Positions 46,763 to 57,496 of a DNA stretch of 64,000 nucleotides are shown here, one piece after another. The notes under the pieces are model-generated. The model was not told the DNA's origin and ran no database searches. It saw only the letters and a list, made by a program, of their open reading frames with translations. This DNA comes from Fodinicurvata sediminis DSM 21159 (GTDB lineage: Bacteria; Pseudomonadota; Alphaproteobacteria; Kiloniellales; DSM-21159): the NCBI RefSeq assembly GCF_000420625.1, contig NZ_ATVH01000015.1:124001-188000 (forward strand). Direction: 5' to 3'. Position 1 is the first letter of the stretch; every line of letters begins with the position of its first letter. The position numbers and the translations under genes are program-made.

Positions 46763-47309
46763 TGCGGATGGGCGTACCGACCTCGACCGACTCCCAGATC
46801 TGCAGCATGTGGTGATCGCGCAGCGCGATGCAGCCGTTGGTCCAGTTGGGTTCGTTGAAGACCTCCTTGCGGTATTCCGTGTCGTTGGGCATGCCGTGCA
46901 GCATGATCTGCCCGCCCGGGCTGACGCCATAGCGTTCGGCATAGGCCTTGTCCTCTTCGTTGGGATAGGTGATGCCCAGCGAGAGGAAGAAGCTGCTTTC
47001 CGGATTGCGCCAGCCGATGCGATAGGTGCCTTCGGGTGTGCGCTTGTCGCCCTCGAAGCGTTTGTGGCCCTCGGGCCGTTTGCCGAGCTGAATCGGATAG
47101 CTGGCAAGGACCTCGCCATCACGATAGAGTTCCAGAACCCGCTCGCTCTTGCGAACCTCGATGTAATCCACCCCGGCTTCCAGGGCGGCCAACTGGCGGT
47201 CCTTCGGATTGCCCTGTCCCGCCGTTTCGCCCTGGGCCACCGCCAGGCCAGGCAGCAGACAGAGTATGATGCTGGCCAGCATCAAGCTTCTGCGCGCGAC
47301 TCTGCACAT
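46752..47309 (-). CDS. L,D-transpeptidase (YkuD) family protein
   Basis: A 185-residue exported protein. Start at MCRVARRSLM; 17 further in-frame codons upstream are rejected as non-signal-like. Signal peptide ends LPGLAVAQGE. The YkuD core has RVLELYRDGEVLASYPIQLG, the histidine motif GQIMLHGMPN and the nucleophile region WTNGCIALRDHHM. It should form 3-3 cross-links in peptidoglycan or attach proteins to it. It diverges from the RND efflux pair across an intergenic region with two palindromes. Confidence 0.88.
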   Translation of the reverse strand: MCRVARRSLMLASIILCLLPGLAVAQGETAGQGNPKDRQLAALEAGVDYIEVRKSERVLELYRDGEVLASYPIQLGKRPEGHKRFEGDKRTPEGTYRIGWRNPESSFFLSLGITYPNEEDKAYAERYGVSPGGQIMLHGMPNDTEYRKEVFNEPNWTNGCIALRDHHMLQIWESVEVGTPIRIKP

Positions 47310-47340
47310 GATATTCCCCCCAGAATGACTTTCCGGGTGG

Positions 47341-47416
47341 AATGTGTAACACATTGCCACTAGTTTTCAGCAGCGGATTTCGTCGCGTCCGGACCGATTT
47401 TTGCGGAGACTCCGCA
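47341..47416. promoter_or_regulatory. Two odd-length palindromes between divergent genes
   Basis: AATGTGTAACACATT (47341-47355) and TGCGGAGACTCCGCA (47402-47416) are each perfect 7-base inverted repeats around one centre base, 61 bases apart. They lie between the L,D-transpeptidase and the RND adaptor starts, where a repressor such as a TetR- or MarR-type protein could act. The two sequences differ, so they would bind different proteins. Confidence 0.45.
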
Positions 47417-47436
47417 CGAAAGGGTGTTGCGGCGGA

Positions 47437-48573
47437 ATGGTCCGAACAGGAATCGAGCTCGTAAAACACCCGATGATTCGCACAGTCTTCCAAATTCTCT
47501 TCATTCTGCTGCTGGCCGGTGGCGGATATTATGCATGGCAGAGCTTTTCTCCCGGCGACCCCGGGGGTGCGGGCGGTGGCCCGCCGGGCGGTGGTGAGGC
47601 CAGCCCTGTGGTGGTCAGCGACGTGCGAATCGGCCTTGTTGCGGAGCGCGTGGAGGCCGTAGGCACGGCCGAGGCCCGGGAATCCATCGAGGTGGTTCCC
47701 GAAGTGGCCGGGCGCATTGAAACCATTCACTTCGAACAAGGCCAGGAGGTTGCCGCCGAGGATATCCTGCTGGAACTCGACAGCACGCGCCAGCAGGCCT
47801 TGCTGCGCGAAGCCGAGGCAAATCAACGGGACATGGCGCGCCAGCTGGAGCGGGCACGCCAATTGCTGAGCAGCCAGAATGTTCCACAGGCCCGCGTGGA
47901 CGAGTTGCAGGCTGGGCTGGAAGCCGCCTCGGCCCGCGCGGCCGCAATCGAGACCGATATTGCGGACCGCAAGATCAGGGCCCCCTTCGAGGGCGTGGTG
48001 GGGCTGCGGCGCGTTTCGCCGGGAGCCTACATCGACAGCCAGACCATCGTGACCACCCTGGACGACCTGTCCGAAATCAAGATGGAGTTTTCGGTTCCGG
48101 AACGCTTCATGGGGGTGCTTTCGCGCGGCCTGCCGGTGGAGGCCACCTCTGCGGCCTGGCCGGGTGAAACCTTCGAGGGCGTGGTCAGCGACGTGGACAC
48201 CCGCGTGGACCCGGCCACCCGCTCCCTGCGCGTGGAGGCAACGCTGCCCAACGAGGATCGTCGCCTGCGCCCGGGCATGTTCATGGCCGTGCGCCTGCTG
48301 GTCAGCCAGCGCGAGAATGCCGTCCTGGTGCCCGAAATGGCGGTCGTGGCCGAAGGCGATCGCCCGCATGTCTATGTCCTGGAAGAAAGCGAGGATCAGG
48401 ACAGCGTGCGCCGCGTCGATGTGCAGATCGGAACGCGCCTGCCCGGCGAGGTCGAGATCCAGGAAGGGCTGTCCGAGGGCGATCGTGTGGTGACCTATGG
48501 CCTGCAGCGCCTTCAGGATGGGGCAACGGTGCGTGTGGTCGGGACCGGCGACGGCCCCGATGCCGGCAGCTGA
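47437..48573 (+). CDS. RND efflux periplasmic adaptor (membrane fusion protein)
   Basis: A 378-residue adaptor with one N-terminal anchor (IRTVFQILFILLLAGGGYYAW) and a Gly/Pro linker. The barrel-lipoyl-hairpin architecture follows: VVPEVAGRIETIHFEQGQEVAAEDILLELD, a hairpin at about residues 125-175, APFEGVVGLRRVSPGAYI, then the beta-barrel and proximal domain. The start is uncertain: ATG at 47437 gives MVRTGIEL, ATG at 47473 gives MIRTVFQI, and neither has a strong Shine-Dalgarno. It is followed by the permease gene after 24 bases. Substrates unknown. Confidence 0.92.
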   Translation: MVRTGIELVKHPMIRTVFQILFILLLAGGGYYAWQSFSPGDPGGAGGGPPGGGEASPVVVSDVRIGLVAERVEAVGTAEARESIEVVPEVAGRIETIHFEQGQEVAAEDILLELDSTRQQALLREAEANQRDMARQLERARQLLSSQNVPQARVDELQAGLEAASARAAAIETDIADRKIRAPFEGVVGLRRVSPGAYIDSQTIVTTLDDLSEIKMEFSVPERFMGVLSRGLPVEATSAAWPGETFEGVVSDVDTRVDPATRSLRVEATLPNEDRRLRPGMFMAVRLLVSQRENAVLVPEMAVVAEGDRPHVYVLEESEDQDSVRRVDVQIGTRLPGEVEIQEGLSEGDRVVTYGLQRLQDGATVRVVGTGDGPDAGS

Positions 48574-48597
48574 CCAGGCAATGGGGCGGGCAGACTG

Positions 48598-51500
48598 ATG
48601 TTTCTTTCCGATATCTCGATTAAGCGCCCCGTCCTGGCAACGGTGATCAGCCTGCTGATCGTGGTGCTGGGTGTTGCCTTCCTGATGCAGATGGCGGTGC
48701 GCGAGAATCCCGACATCGACCCGCCGGTGGTGTCCATCGACACGACATACACGGGAGCGGCTCCGCAGGTGGTCGACAGCGAGATTACGGAAGTGATCGA
48801 AAGCGCGATCAGCGGCGTCGAGGGCATCCGAAACATCCAGTCGGAGAGCCGCGACGGGCGCGCCGAGACGACGATCGAGTTCAACACCTCGCAGGATGTG
48901 GACCTGGCGGCCAACGATGTGCGCGATGCGGTCGGACGGGTGCTGTCGCAACTGCCAGAGGAGGCTGAAGACCCTGTTGTCCGCAAGGCCGATGCCAATG
49001 CACGGCCGATGATGTGGATTACCTTGACCAGCGATCGTCTGGATCCCTCGGAGCTGAGCGATTATGCGGAGCGGACGCTGGAGGATCGCCTGTCCATCCT
49101 GGATGGTGTGGCGCGCGTTCGTATCGGCGGCGATCGCCGCTATGCCATGCGCATCTGGTTGGACCGGCAGGCCATGGCGGCGCGTGATCTGACGGTCTCC
49201 GATGTGGAGCAGGCCTTGCGGGCTGGGAACCTGGAGCTGCCAGCCGGGCGCCTGGAATCCGAGGCGCGCGAACTGACGGTGCGCACCGAAAGCCGGCTGA
49301 GCGACCCGGAGGAGTTCGCCAGCCTGGTGGTGAAGCAGGAAGACGGCTACCAGATCCGTCTGGGCGAGGTGGCCCGCGTCGAACGGGGGGTGGAAAGCGA
49401 ACGTTCCATCCTGCGCTCCAATGGCGAGAGTGCCATTGGCCTGGGCATCATCCGGCAGTCCAAGGCCAACACCATCGATGTCTCGGACCGGGTGCGTGCG
49501 GAAATCGACGCAATCCGGGGTGATTTGCCCGCAGGCGTCGAGCTGAATGCCAGCTATGACGAATCGCTGTTCATACGCGAAGCGATCAAGGAAGTGGTCA
49601 AGACCCTGCTGCTGGCCATCGGCCTGGTGGTGGTGATCATCTTCCTGTTCCTGCGCACCATCCGCGCCACCTTCATTCCCGCCGTCACCATCCCCGTCTC
49701 GCTGATCGGCGCCTTCATCATCATGGCGCCACTGGGATTCTCCATCAATGTGCTGACCCTGCTGGCCATGATCCTGGCCGTGGGCCTGGTGGTGGATGAC
49801 GCCATCGTGGTGCTGGAGAATGTGCAGCGGCGTATCGAGGAGGGCGAGCCGCCCCTGGTGGCCGCTTTCCATGGCACGCGCCAGGTGGGGTTTGCCGTGA
49901 TTGCCACCAGCTTGACCCTGATCGCGGTCTTCATTCCCATCGCCTTCCTGGAGGGCAGTGTCGGGCGCCTGTTCGAGGAATTCGGGCTGACCATGGCGGC
50001 GGCTGTCGCCTTTTCCAGCCTGATCGCGCTGACCCTGGCGCCCATGCTCTGCTCCAAGTGGCTGAAGGCGCCAGACCACAGTCGCCGGCCGAACCTGTTC
50101 ATGCGCAGCACGGAAGCCGTCCTGGAGGGGCTGACCCGCGGCTATCGCTGGCTGCTGGAACGCGTGATCGTCCTGCCCCTGGCGGTGCTGGGCGTCGCCC
50201 TGCTGGTGGCGCTGATTGCCTTGCCGCTGTTCTCGCTGCTGCCCAACGAGTTGACGCCGACCGAGGATCGCGGCGTGATCATCATTCCCAGCACGGCGCC
50301 GGAGGGGGCGACGCCGCAGGAGACTTTCCGCAGCGTCCTGCAGGTGGAGGAAGCGATCCGCCCGGTCTATGAGCGCGGGGACGCGAACAGGATCTTCTCC
50401 ATTGTCGGATGGGGCAATGTCCCCAACAGCGGCTTCACGATCCTGGGGCTAGCGCCCTGGGACGAGCGTGACATGAAGCAGCAGGAGATCACGCAGGAGA
50501 TCTTCCCCAAGATCCTGTCCGTTCCGGGCTTGCGCGCCTTTGCCGTCAATCCGCCGGGTCTGGGCCAGAGCTCGTTCGAGCAGCCGGTCCAGATCGTGGT
50601 GGGCGGCTCCGATTACGAGACCGTGGGGACCTGGGCCAACCGCCTGGTGGAGCGGGCTTCCGAAAACCAGCGCATCGTGAACCTGGACAGCGATTACAAG
50701 GAAACCCGGCCGCTATTGAGCGTGTCCATCGACCGCAAGCGGGCCGCGGATCTGGGCATTCGCGTGCGGGACATCTCCACCACGCTCGAGAGCATGATCG
50801 CCTCGCGCGTGGTGGGCAGTTACCTGGATCGCGGGCGCGAATACGACGTGATCGTGCAGCTGGAGGACAGCGCCCGCATGACGCCAAACGACTTGGAGAA
50901 CATCTTCGTTCGGGCCGAGAGCGACGAACTGGTGCCGCTCAGCAGTCTGGTGACCCTGACAGAGCGCGGGGCGCCGCCGTCCCTGACCCGTGTGGACCGC
51001 CTGCCGTCCGTGACGATCACGGCCTCGCTGGCGTCAGGCTACGACCTGGGCGAGGCCCTGGCCTATTTCGAGGGGCTTGCGGAGGAGGAGCTGCCCGAGG
51101 CGGCACGCCTGAGCTACCTGGGGCAATCGCAGGAGTTCCAGGATACCTCGAACGAGATCTACTTTACCTTCCTGCTGGCCCTGGTCATCGTCTTCCTGGT
51201 CCTGGCCGCCCAGTTCGAGAGCTTCGTCCATCCGGCCATCATCATGCTGGTGGTGCCCCTGGCGGTGACCGGCGCGCTTCTGGCGCTCTGGCTGACCGGC
51301 ATGTCGATCAACATTTACAGCCAGATCGGGGCGATCCTGCTGATCGGCCTGATGGCGAAGAACGGCATCCTGATCGTGGAGTTCGCCAACCAGCTGCGTG
51401 ACGAGGGGCGCTCCGTTCGCGAATCCATTGTCGAAGGCTCGGTCCTGCGCTTCCGGCCCATCCTGATGACGGCGATCTCGACGGTGGTGGGGGCGGTTCC

Positions 51501-51726
51501 TCTGGTCCTGTCCACGGGCGCCGGAGCTGAAAGCCGCGGCGCCATCGGCGTGGTGGTGATCGGCGGCCTGGTCCTGGCCACCCTGCTGACCCTCTTCGTG
51601 GTCCCCGTGCTCTATGACCTGCTGGCGCGCTTCACCACTTCACGCAATGCCGTGGCAAAGCAGCTGGAAGCACAGAGCGAGAGCGTCACGGCTACCCCCC
51701 GGGAAGAGGGGCACCCGGCCGAATAG
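48598..51726 (+). CDS. RND efflux permease (HAE1/AcrB superfamily)
   Basis: A 1042-residue proton-driven exporter with two 6-helix halves. The essential acidic pair is Asp400/Asp401 in LVVDDAIVVLENV and the partner lysine is Lys921 in GLMAKNGILIVEF, so the proton relay looks intact. N-terminal SIKRPVLATVISLLIVVLGV and FVFLVLAAQFESF-type helices fit the family. No outer-membrane channel gene follows, so a shared TolC-type channel is likely. A hairpin overlaps its stop codon. Confidence 0.95.
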   Translation: MFLSDISIKRPVLATVISLLIVVLGVAFLMQMAVRENPDIDPPVVSIDTTYTGAAPQVVDSEITEVIESAISGVEGIRNIQSESRDGRAETTIEFNTSQDVDLAANDVRDAVGRVLSQLPEEAEDPVVRKADANARPMMWITLTSDRLDPSELSDYAERTLEDRLSILDGVARVRIGGDRRYAMRIWLDRQAMAARDLTVSDVEQALRAGNLELPAGRLESEARELTVRTESRLSDPEEFASLVVKQEDGYQIRLGEVARVERGVESERSILRSNGESAIGLGIIRQSKANTIDVSDRVRAEIDAIRGDLPAGVELNASYDESLFIREAIKEVVKTLLLAIGLVVVIIFLFLRTIRATFIPAVTIPVSLIGAFIIMAPLGFSINVLTLLAMILAVGLVVDDAIVVLENVQRRIEEGEPPLVAAFHGTRQVGFAVIATSLTLIAVFIPIAFLEGSVGRLFEEFGLTMAAAVAFSSLIALTLAPMLCSKWLKAPDHSRRPNLFMRSTEAVLEGLTRGYRWLLERVIVLPLAVLGVALLVALIALPLFSLLPNELTPTEDRGVIIIPSTAPEGATPQETFRSVLQVEEAIRPVYERGDANRIFSIVGWGNVPNSGFTILGLAPWDERDMKQQEITQEIFPKILSVPGLRAFAVNPPGLGQSSFEQPVQIVVGGSDYETVGTWANRLVERASENQRIVNLDSDYKETRPLLSVSIDRKRAADLGIRVRDISTTLESMIASRVVGSYLDRGREYDVIVQLEDSARMTPNDLENIFVRAESDELVPLSSLVTLTERGAPPSLTRVDRLPSVTITASLASGYDLGEALAYFEGLAEEELPEAARLSYLGQSQEFQDTSNEIYFTFLLALVIVFLVLAAQFESFVHPAIIMLVVPLAVTGALLALWLTGMSINIYSQIGAILLIGLMAKNGILIVEFANQLRDEGRSVRESIVEGSVLRFRPILMTAISTVVGAVPLVLSTGAGAESRGAIGVVVIGGLVLATLLTLFVVPVLYDLLARFTTSRNAVAKQLEAQSESVTATPREEGHPAE

Positions 51727-51734
51727 GCCGGGTG
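51712..51734. terminator. Hairpin at the end of the RND permease gene
   Basis: Perfect 9-base stem CACCCGGCC/GGCCGGGTG with loop GAATA; the loop contains most of the TAG stop. It lies between convergent genes and could end either transcript, but has no T-tract. Confidence 0.4.
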
Positions 51735-51755
51735 TAGCCGTGCTTCTGCCAGAAC

Positions 51756-53189
51756 TCAGGCGGCCGTGCCGCCCACGGTGATGGAATCGACCAGCAGGCT
51801 TGGCTGGCCGACGCCCACGGGTACGCCCTGGCCCTCCTTGCCGCAGGTGCCGATGCCGGGGTCGAGCTGCATGTCGTTGCCGACCATCTTCACCTTGGTC
51901 AGCACGTCGGGACCGTTGCCGATCAGGGTGGCGCCCTTGACCGCTGGGCCGATCTTGCCGTCCTCAATCATGTAGGCCTCGGTACAGGAGAAGGTGAACT
52001 TGCCGCTGGTAATGTCCACCTGGCCGCCGCCGAAGTTCACGGCATAGAGCCCCTTCTTCACGGAGGCGAACATCTCGCCGGGATCCTTGTCGCCGTTCAG
52101 CATCACGGTGTTTGTCATGCGCGGCATGGGGATGTGGGCATAGGATTCGCGCCGTCCGTTGCCGGTGGGCGTCATGCCCATGAGCCGCGCGTTCTGCCGG
52201 TCCTGCATGTAGCCGGTCAGGATGCCGTCCTCGATCAGGGTGGTGCGCGCGGTGGGCGTACCTTCGTCGTCGATGGTGAGCGATCCGCGCCGATCGGCCA
52301 TGGTGCCGTCGTCGATGACCGTCACGCCAGGGGACGCCACGCGCTGTCCCATCAGGCCGGCGAAGGCCGAGGTCTTTTTCCGGTTGAAGTCGCCTTCCAG
52401 GCCGTGGCCGATGGCCTCGTGCAAAAGGATGCCGGGCCAGCCGGGACCCAAAATCACCGGCATCTCGCCGGCGGGGGTGTCGATGGAGCCCAGGTTGACC
52501 TCGGCCTGGCGCAAAGCCTCGTCGGCGAGCGCCTTCCAGGAACCTTCCTCAATCAGGCCGCTGTAGCCGACGCGGCCGCCACCGCCGGCACTGCCGGTTT
52601 CCATGCGGCCGTCCTCCTCCAGCGCCACCGAGACGTTCAGACGGACGAGGGGGCGGATGTCCGCCTGCCGCTCGCCGCCGGCGCGGATGATCTGGACGGC
52701 CTGCCAATTGCCGGCGAGCGAGGCGGAGACCTGCTTCACCCGCGGATCCTTGGCCCGCAGGTAGCTGTCGATCTCGCCCAGCAGGGCGACCTTAGTCTCG
52801 AACGCCACGTCGTTGAGAGGGTTGTCGCTTTCATAAAGACGCCGGTTGGTGCCCTGGGGCGGTTCCGCCATGACGCCTCCCTGTCCGCGGTGCACGGCAC
52901 GCACGGTCTCGGCCGCCCGGTCCAGGGCGGCTTCCGAAAGCTCGCCGGCATGGGCATAGCCGGCGGCCTCGCCGCTGACGGAGCGCAGGCCAAAACCCTG
53001 GGAGGTGTCGAAGGACGCGCTTTTCAGCCGTCCATCGTCCCAGCCGAGTGCCTCCGACTGCCGGTATTCCAGGAACAGCTCGCCATCGTCGGCACCGTTC
53101 AGGGCCTCGTCGACCTGTCCCTGGGTGCGTGTGCGATCCATGCCGGCACGTTCGAAGAACAGCGAATCGGTTTCGGCGATCAATGACAT
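51756..53189 (-). CDS. tldD: Metalloprotease TldD
   Basis: A 477-residue TldD. The zinc motif HEAIGHGLEGDF (HExxxH) is intact, as are GRVGYSGLIEEGSWKALADEA, VTVIDDGTMADRRGSLTIDDEGTP, and the C-terminal FTFSCTEAYMIEDGKIG. With TldE/PmbA it forms a protease that matures peptides such as microcin B17 and degrades CcdA; tldE is not in the window. The start at MSLIAETDSLFF is preceded by GAGGA; upstream in-frame codons look non-coding. Confidence 0.96.
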   Translation of the reverse strand: MSLIAETDSLFFERAGMDRTRTQGQVDEALNGADDGELFLEYRQSEALGWDDGRLKSASFDTSQGFGLRSVSGEAAGYAHAGELSEAALDRAAETVRAVHRGQGGVMAEPPQGTNRRLYESDNPLNDVAFETKVALLGEIDSYLRAKDPRVKQVSASLAGNWQAVQIIRAGGERQADIRPLVRLNVSVALEEDGRMETGSAGGGGRVGYSGLIEEGSWKALADEALRQAEVNLGSIDTPAGEMPVILGPGWPGILLHEAIGHGLEGDFNRKKTSAFAGLMGQRVASPGVTVIDDGTMADRRGSLTIDDEGTPTARTTLIEDGILTGYMQDRQNARLMGMTPTGNGRRESYAHIPMPRMTNTVMLNGDKDPGEMFASVKKGLYAVNFGGGQVDITSGKFTFSCTEAYMIEDGKIGPAVKGATLIGNGPDVLTKVKMVGNDMQLDPGIGTCGKEGQGVPVGVGQPSLLVDSITVGGTAA

Positions 53190-53262
53190 GAAGGTTATCC
53201 TCAAACTCGGTGGAACAGTCTGCCCTTGTTGATATAGCGTTGCTAAGCGTAAATAACAGCAT

Positions 53263-53280
53263 CGGAATCCAAGGATTCCG
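53263..53280. promoter_or_regulatory. Palindrome between tldD and DUF3422
   Basis: CGGAATCC-AA-GGATTCCG, a perfect 8-base inverted repeat, lies 22 bases before the DUF3422 start in the divergent gap. Could be an operator or an mRNA hairpin. Confidence 0.4.
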
Positions 53281-53302
53281 CAATCGGGGGGTCTTGAAAA
53301 GC

Positions 53303-54664
53303 ATGAGCTTCGATCTGCCACTGTCGGACCATCCGCTGCGTCAGGAGCTTTCGGCCGAGGTGCACGCCCGCCCCTACATGCACCTGGACAAGAACGAGCG
53401 GGCCACGCACCTGGCGTTCCTGACCGGAGAGCGCGGTGCGGAGGAAGAACGCGCTCTGGTGGCGGAGCTTTGCCAGCAGCAGGGAGTCGAGCCCCCAGCC
53501 GAGGGCAGCAACTTCCATGCGGCCGACCTGGGGCACTATCGCCTGCGCTGGGAGCGGCACACCGAATTCACAAGTTACAGCTTCTTTGCGCGCGCCGAGG
53601 CTTTCGAAGGCAATGGCGCGCGCGAGCGCTTTGCCCGCACGGCCATGGAGTTCGTGCCGCAGGACTGGCTTTCGCGGCTGCCCGGACAGGTTTTGGCCGG
53701 CCTTCACATGGAGATGGAGGAAGGCAGTGCGGACGAAGCCGATGCAGACAAGGCCGATGCGGACGAGATCGAGCGCATCCTGGAGATACAGAACTTTGCC
53801 GGTTCGGCCGTGTCCGGTGGTGCCGCGCGGGTCTGGATGAACTTCACCATCAACTCCGACGGGTTCGGGCGTATCCTGGTGCGGGACCATTACTTGCGTC
53901 CGCGCCAGGCCGGGCGCCTGATCCAACGGCTTTTCGAGATCGAGACCTATCGCATGCTTTCGCTTCTGGCGCTGCCATTGGCGCGCCGGCATGGCGTCGA
54001 GCTGACCGAGCTCGGTCACAGCCTGATGGACATTACGGCCCAGTTCTCCGAATGCGATGCACTGGAGAGCGAGCAGCGGCTGTTGGCACAGTTGACCGAC
54101 CTGTCCGCAGAGATCGAGCGGATTGCTGCGGCCACGAATTTCCGGTTCGGAGCGACGCGGGCCTACTACGAGTTGGTGCGCCGGCGAATCACGGAGCTGC
54201 GCGAGGAACGGATCGAAGGAATCCAGACCATTGGCGAGTTCATGGACCGGCGCCTGGCACCGGCCGCAAACACCTGCGTGGCCGTGGCCGAGCGCCTGGA
54301 CACGTTGTCCAAGCGCGTGGCACGGGCCAGCCAGCTTCTGCGCACGCGGGTGGATATCAAGGTGGAGGCCCAGAATCGCGACCTGCTGCAGACCATGAGC
54401 CGGAGGGCCAAGCTGCAGCTCCTTTTGCAGGAGACCGTTGAGGGACTGTCCGTGGCGGCGATCACCTACTATGGCGTGGGACTGGTTTCCTATGCCGCAG
54501 AGAGCCTGAAGGCCAGCGGCCTCGCTGTGCCCGAGTCCTATCTGGAAATGACGCCGGGCGTTGCCATTCCCGTGGTGGCCGGCCTGGTCTGGTTCGGCAT
54601 GCGACGGGTGCGCCGCATCATCGGGCGCGAGGTCGAGGACGAGATCCGGCACGAGGAGAATTAA
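53303..54664 (+). CDS. DUF3422 family membrane protein
   Basis: A 453-residue protein. It begins MSFDLPLSDHPLRQELSAEVHARPYMHLDKNERATHLAFL, the signature of DUF3422, continues with HYRLRWERHTEFTSYSFFA, and ends with two helices (AAITYYGVGLVSYAA and VAIPVVAGLVWFGMRRVRR). A short repeated stretch ADEADADKADADE near residue 150 is a local microsatellite-like expansion. The long central helical region suggests a cytoplasmic coiled coil anchored by the C-terminal membrane pair. No function is known. Confidence 0.85.
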   Translation: MSFDLPLSDHPLRQELSAEVHARPYMHLDKNERATHLAFLTGERGAEEERALVAELCQQQGVEPPAEGSNFHAADLGHYRLRWERHTEFTSYSFFARAEAFEGNGARERFARTAMEFVPQDWLSRLPGQVLAGLHMEMEEGSADEADADKADADEIERILEIQNFAGSAVSGGAARVWMNFTINSDGFGRILVRDHYLRPRQAGRLIQRLFEIETYRMLSLLALPLARRHGVELTELGHSLMDITAQFSECDALESEQRLLAQLTDLSAEIERIAAATNFRFGATRAYYELVRRRITELREERIEGIQTIGEFMDRRLAPAANTCVAVAERLDTLSKRVARASQLLRTRVDIKVEAQNRDLLQTMSRRAKLQLLLQETVEGLSVAAITYYGVGLVSYAAESLKASGLAVPESYLEMTPGVAIPVVAGLVWFGMRRVRRIIGREVEDEIRHEEN

Positions 54665-54766
54665 CCCTCTCACAGCCACTTCGTGATTTTGCGGCAAAAC
54701 GCCGCATAACCTCGGGAGGGCCTGGGGCATCCGCTATAGTGAAGCAATTGTAAAACGATCTGGAAA

Positions 54767-54829
54767 GAGGTGCCGTAAGCCGGGAAGCCGCTTGAGAGGC
54801 GGCAGGGAGTAAGCTAGGTTGCGCACCTC
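54767..54829 (+). ncRNA. Candidate structured leader of the ctaC message
   Basis: Outer stem GAGGTGC (54767-54773) with GCACCTC (54823-54829) encloses inner stem GCCGC/GCGGC (54787-54791, 54799-54803; loop TTGAGAG). The two internal loop strands are purine-rich and share GTAAGC (GTAAGCCGGGAA and GGGAGTAAGC), as in a symmetric RNA motif. It lies about 110 bases before the ctaC start and behind a TATAGT -10-like box. No known family is recognised. Confidence 0.4.
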
Positions 54830-54938
54830 GAAAGTGGGGCGGACGGCTCGTATGACGAACATCCGGGATCAATTTGCTGCAGGACTGCAGCGGGCGGTGC
54901 CGGGTCCGCACATTCAGGCGAAGACGGGAAAAGATAAG

Positions 54939-55805
54939 ATGGCGCTTGTTTCTCGATGGGCCACTACCCTGATGGTGGCATTCTATGCACTTCTGGCACT
55001 GGCCGTGCCGGCCAATGCCCAGGGCAAGGGGCAGCCGGTGGACTGGGGTCTGGGACTGCAGGAGGCTGCGACGGTGATCAAGTCGCAGATGGAGGGCTTC
55101 CACAACATGCTGCTGGTCATCATCACGGCCATCACGCTGTTCGTGCTGGCGCTGATGATCTACGTGATGATCCGATTCCGGGCCCGGGCCAATCCGAACC
55201 CTTCCAAGACCACGCACAACACGATGATCGAGATCGTCTGGACCGTGGTTCCGGTGCTGATCCTGGTGATCATAGCGGTGCCCTCCTTCAAGCTGCTCTA
55301 TGCCAGCGACCAGATCCCCGAGTCGGAGATGACCATCAAGGCCACGGGCAAGCAGTGGTTCTGGACCTATGAATACGAGCACCCCGAAGATGGACTGTTC
55401 CAGTTCGATTCCTTCATGCTGACGGACGAAGAGGCGGCCGAGGCCGACCTGCCCCGTCTGCTGGCCACCGATACGACCGTCGTGTTGCCCGTCGACACCA
55501 ACATCCGGATCCTGGTGACCGCCGGAGACGTGCTGCACTCCTTTGCCGTTCCGGCCTTTGGCGTGAAGACGGACGCCGTGCCCGGGCGCATCAACGAGAC
55601 CTGGGTCAATATCGAGGAAGAAGGCACCTACTATGGGCAGTGCTCGGAGATCTGCGGCCAGGGCCACGCCTACATGCCGATCATGATCAAGGCCGTTTCC
55701 AAGGAAGAGTACGAGGAATGGCTGGACGAGGCTGCCGAGGAATACGCAGCTGCGCCAGAGCAGGGCCGGTCCGTGCAGTTGGCCCAGGCCGAACGCGCAG
55801 AATGA
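54939..55805 (+). CDS. ctaC: Cytochrome c oxidase subunit II
   Basis: A 288-residue aa3-type subunit II. Signal peptide MALVSRWATTLMVAFYALLALAVPANA; two membrane helices (NMLLVIITAITLFVLALMIYVMIRF, IEIVWTVVPVLILVIIAVPSF); then the cupredoxin domain. CuA ligands are intact: His in VLHSFAVPAFGVK and CSEICGQGHAYM (C-x3-C-x3-H-x2-M). In-frame starts at 54819 (TTG) and 54852 add a polar stretch before the signal peptide and are less likely. First gene of the oxidase cluster. Confidence 0.95.
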   Translation: MALVSRWATTLMVAFYALLALAVPANAQGKGQPVDWGLGLQEAATVIKSQMEGFHNMLLVIITAITLFVLALMIYVMIRFRARANPNPSKTTHNTMIEIVWTVVPVLILVIIAVPSFKLLYASDQIPESEMTIKATGKQWFWTYEYEHPEDGLFQFDSFMLTDEEAAEADLPRLLATDTTVVLPVDTNIRILVTAGDVLHSFAVPAFGVKTDAVPGRINETWVNIEEEGTYYGQCSEICGQGHAYMPIMIKAVSKEEYEEWLDEAAEEYAAAPEQGRSVQLAQAERAE

Positions 55806-55813
55806 TCCGCTAG

Positions 55814-57439
<1,626 letters not shown>

Positions 57440-57446
57440 GGCGAAT

Positions 57447-57473
57447 GAGGCCGTCCCTTCTGGGGGCGGCCTC
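57447..57473 (+). other. Hairpin between ctaD and ctaB
   Basis: GAGGCCG-t-CCC-ttct-GGG-gg-CGGCCTC, a strong stem without a T-tract, between co-transcribed genes. Probably an mRNA stability or processing element that lets ctaD be more abundant than the assembly genes. Confidence 0.45.
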
Positions 57474-57496
57474 GCCTAAGCGAAAGGAAAGCGTTC

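Noticed and set aside
47119-50079. Open frame of 986 codons on the minus strand opposite the RND adaptor and permease
   Set aside because: His/Gln/Gly-rich shadow translation across two confirmed genes and an intergenic region; no family resemblance.
54767-54829. Cobalamin riboswitch, suggested by GCCGGGAA
   Set aside because: The remaining conserved B12-box blocks are absent, and the downstream gene is an oxidase subunit.
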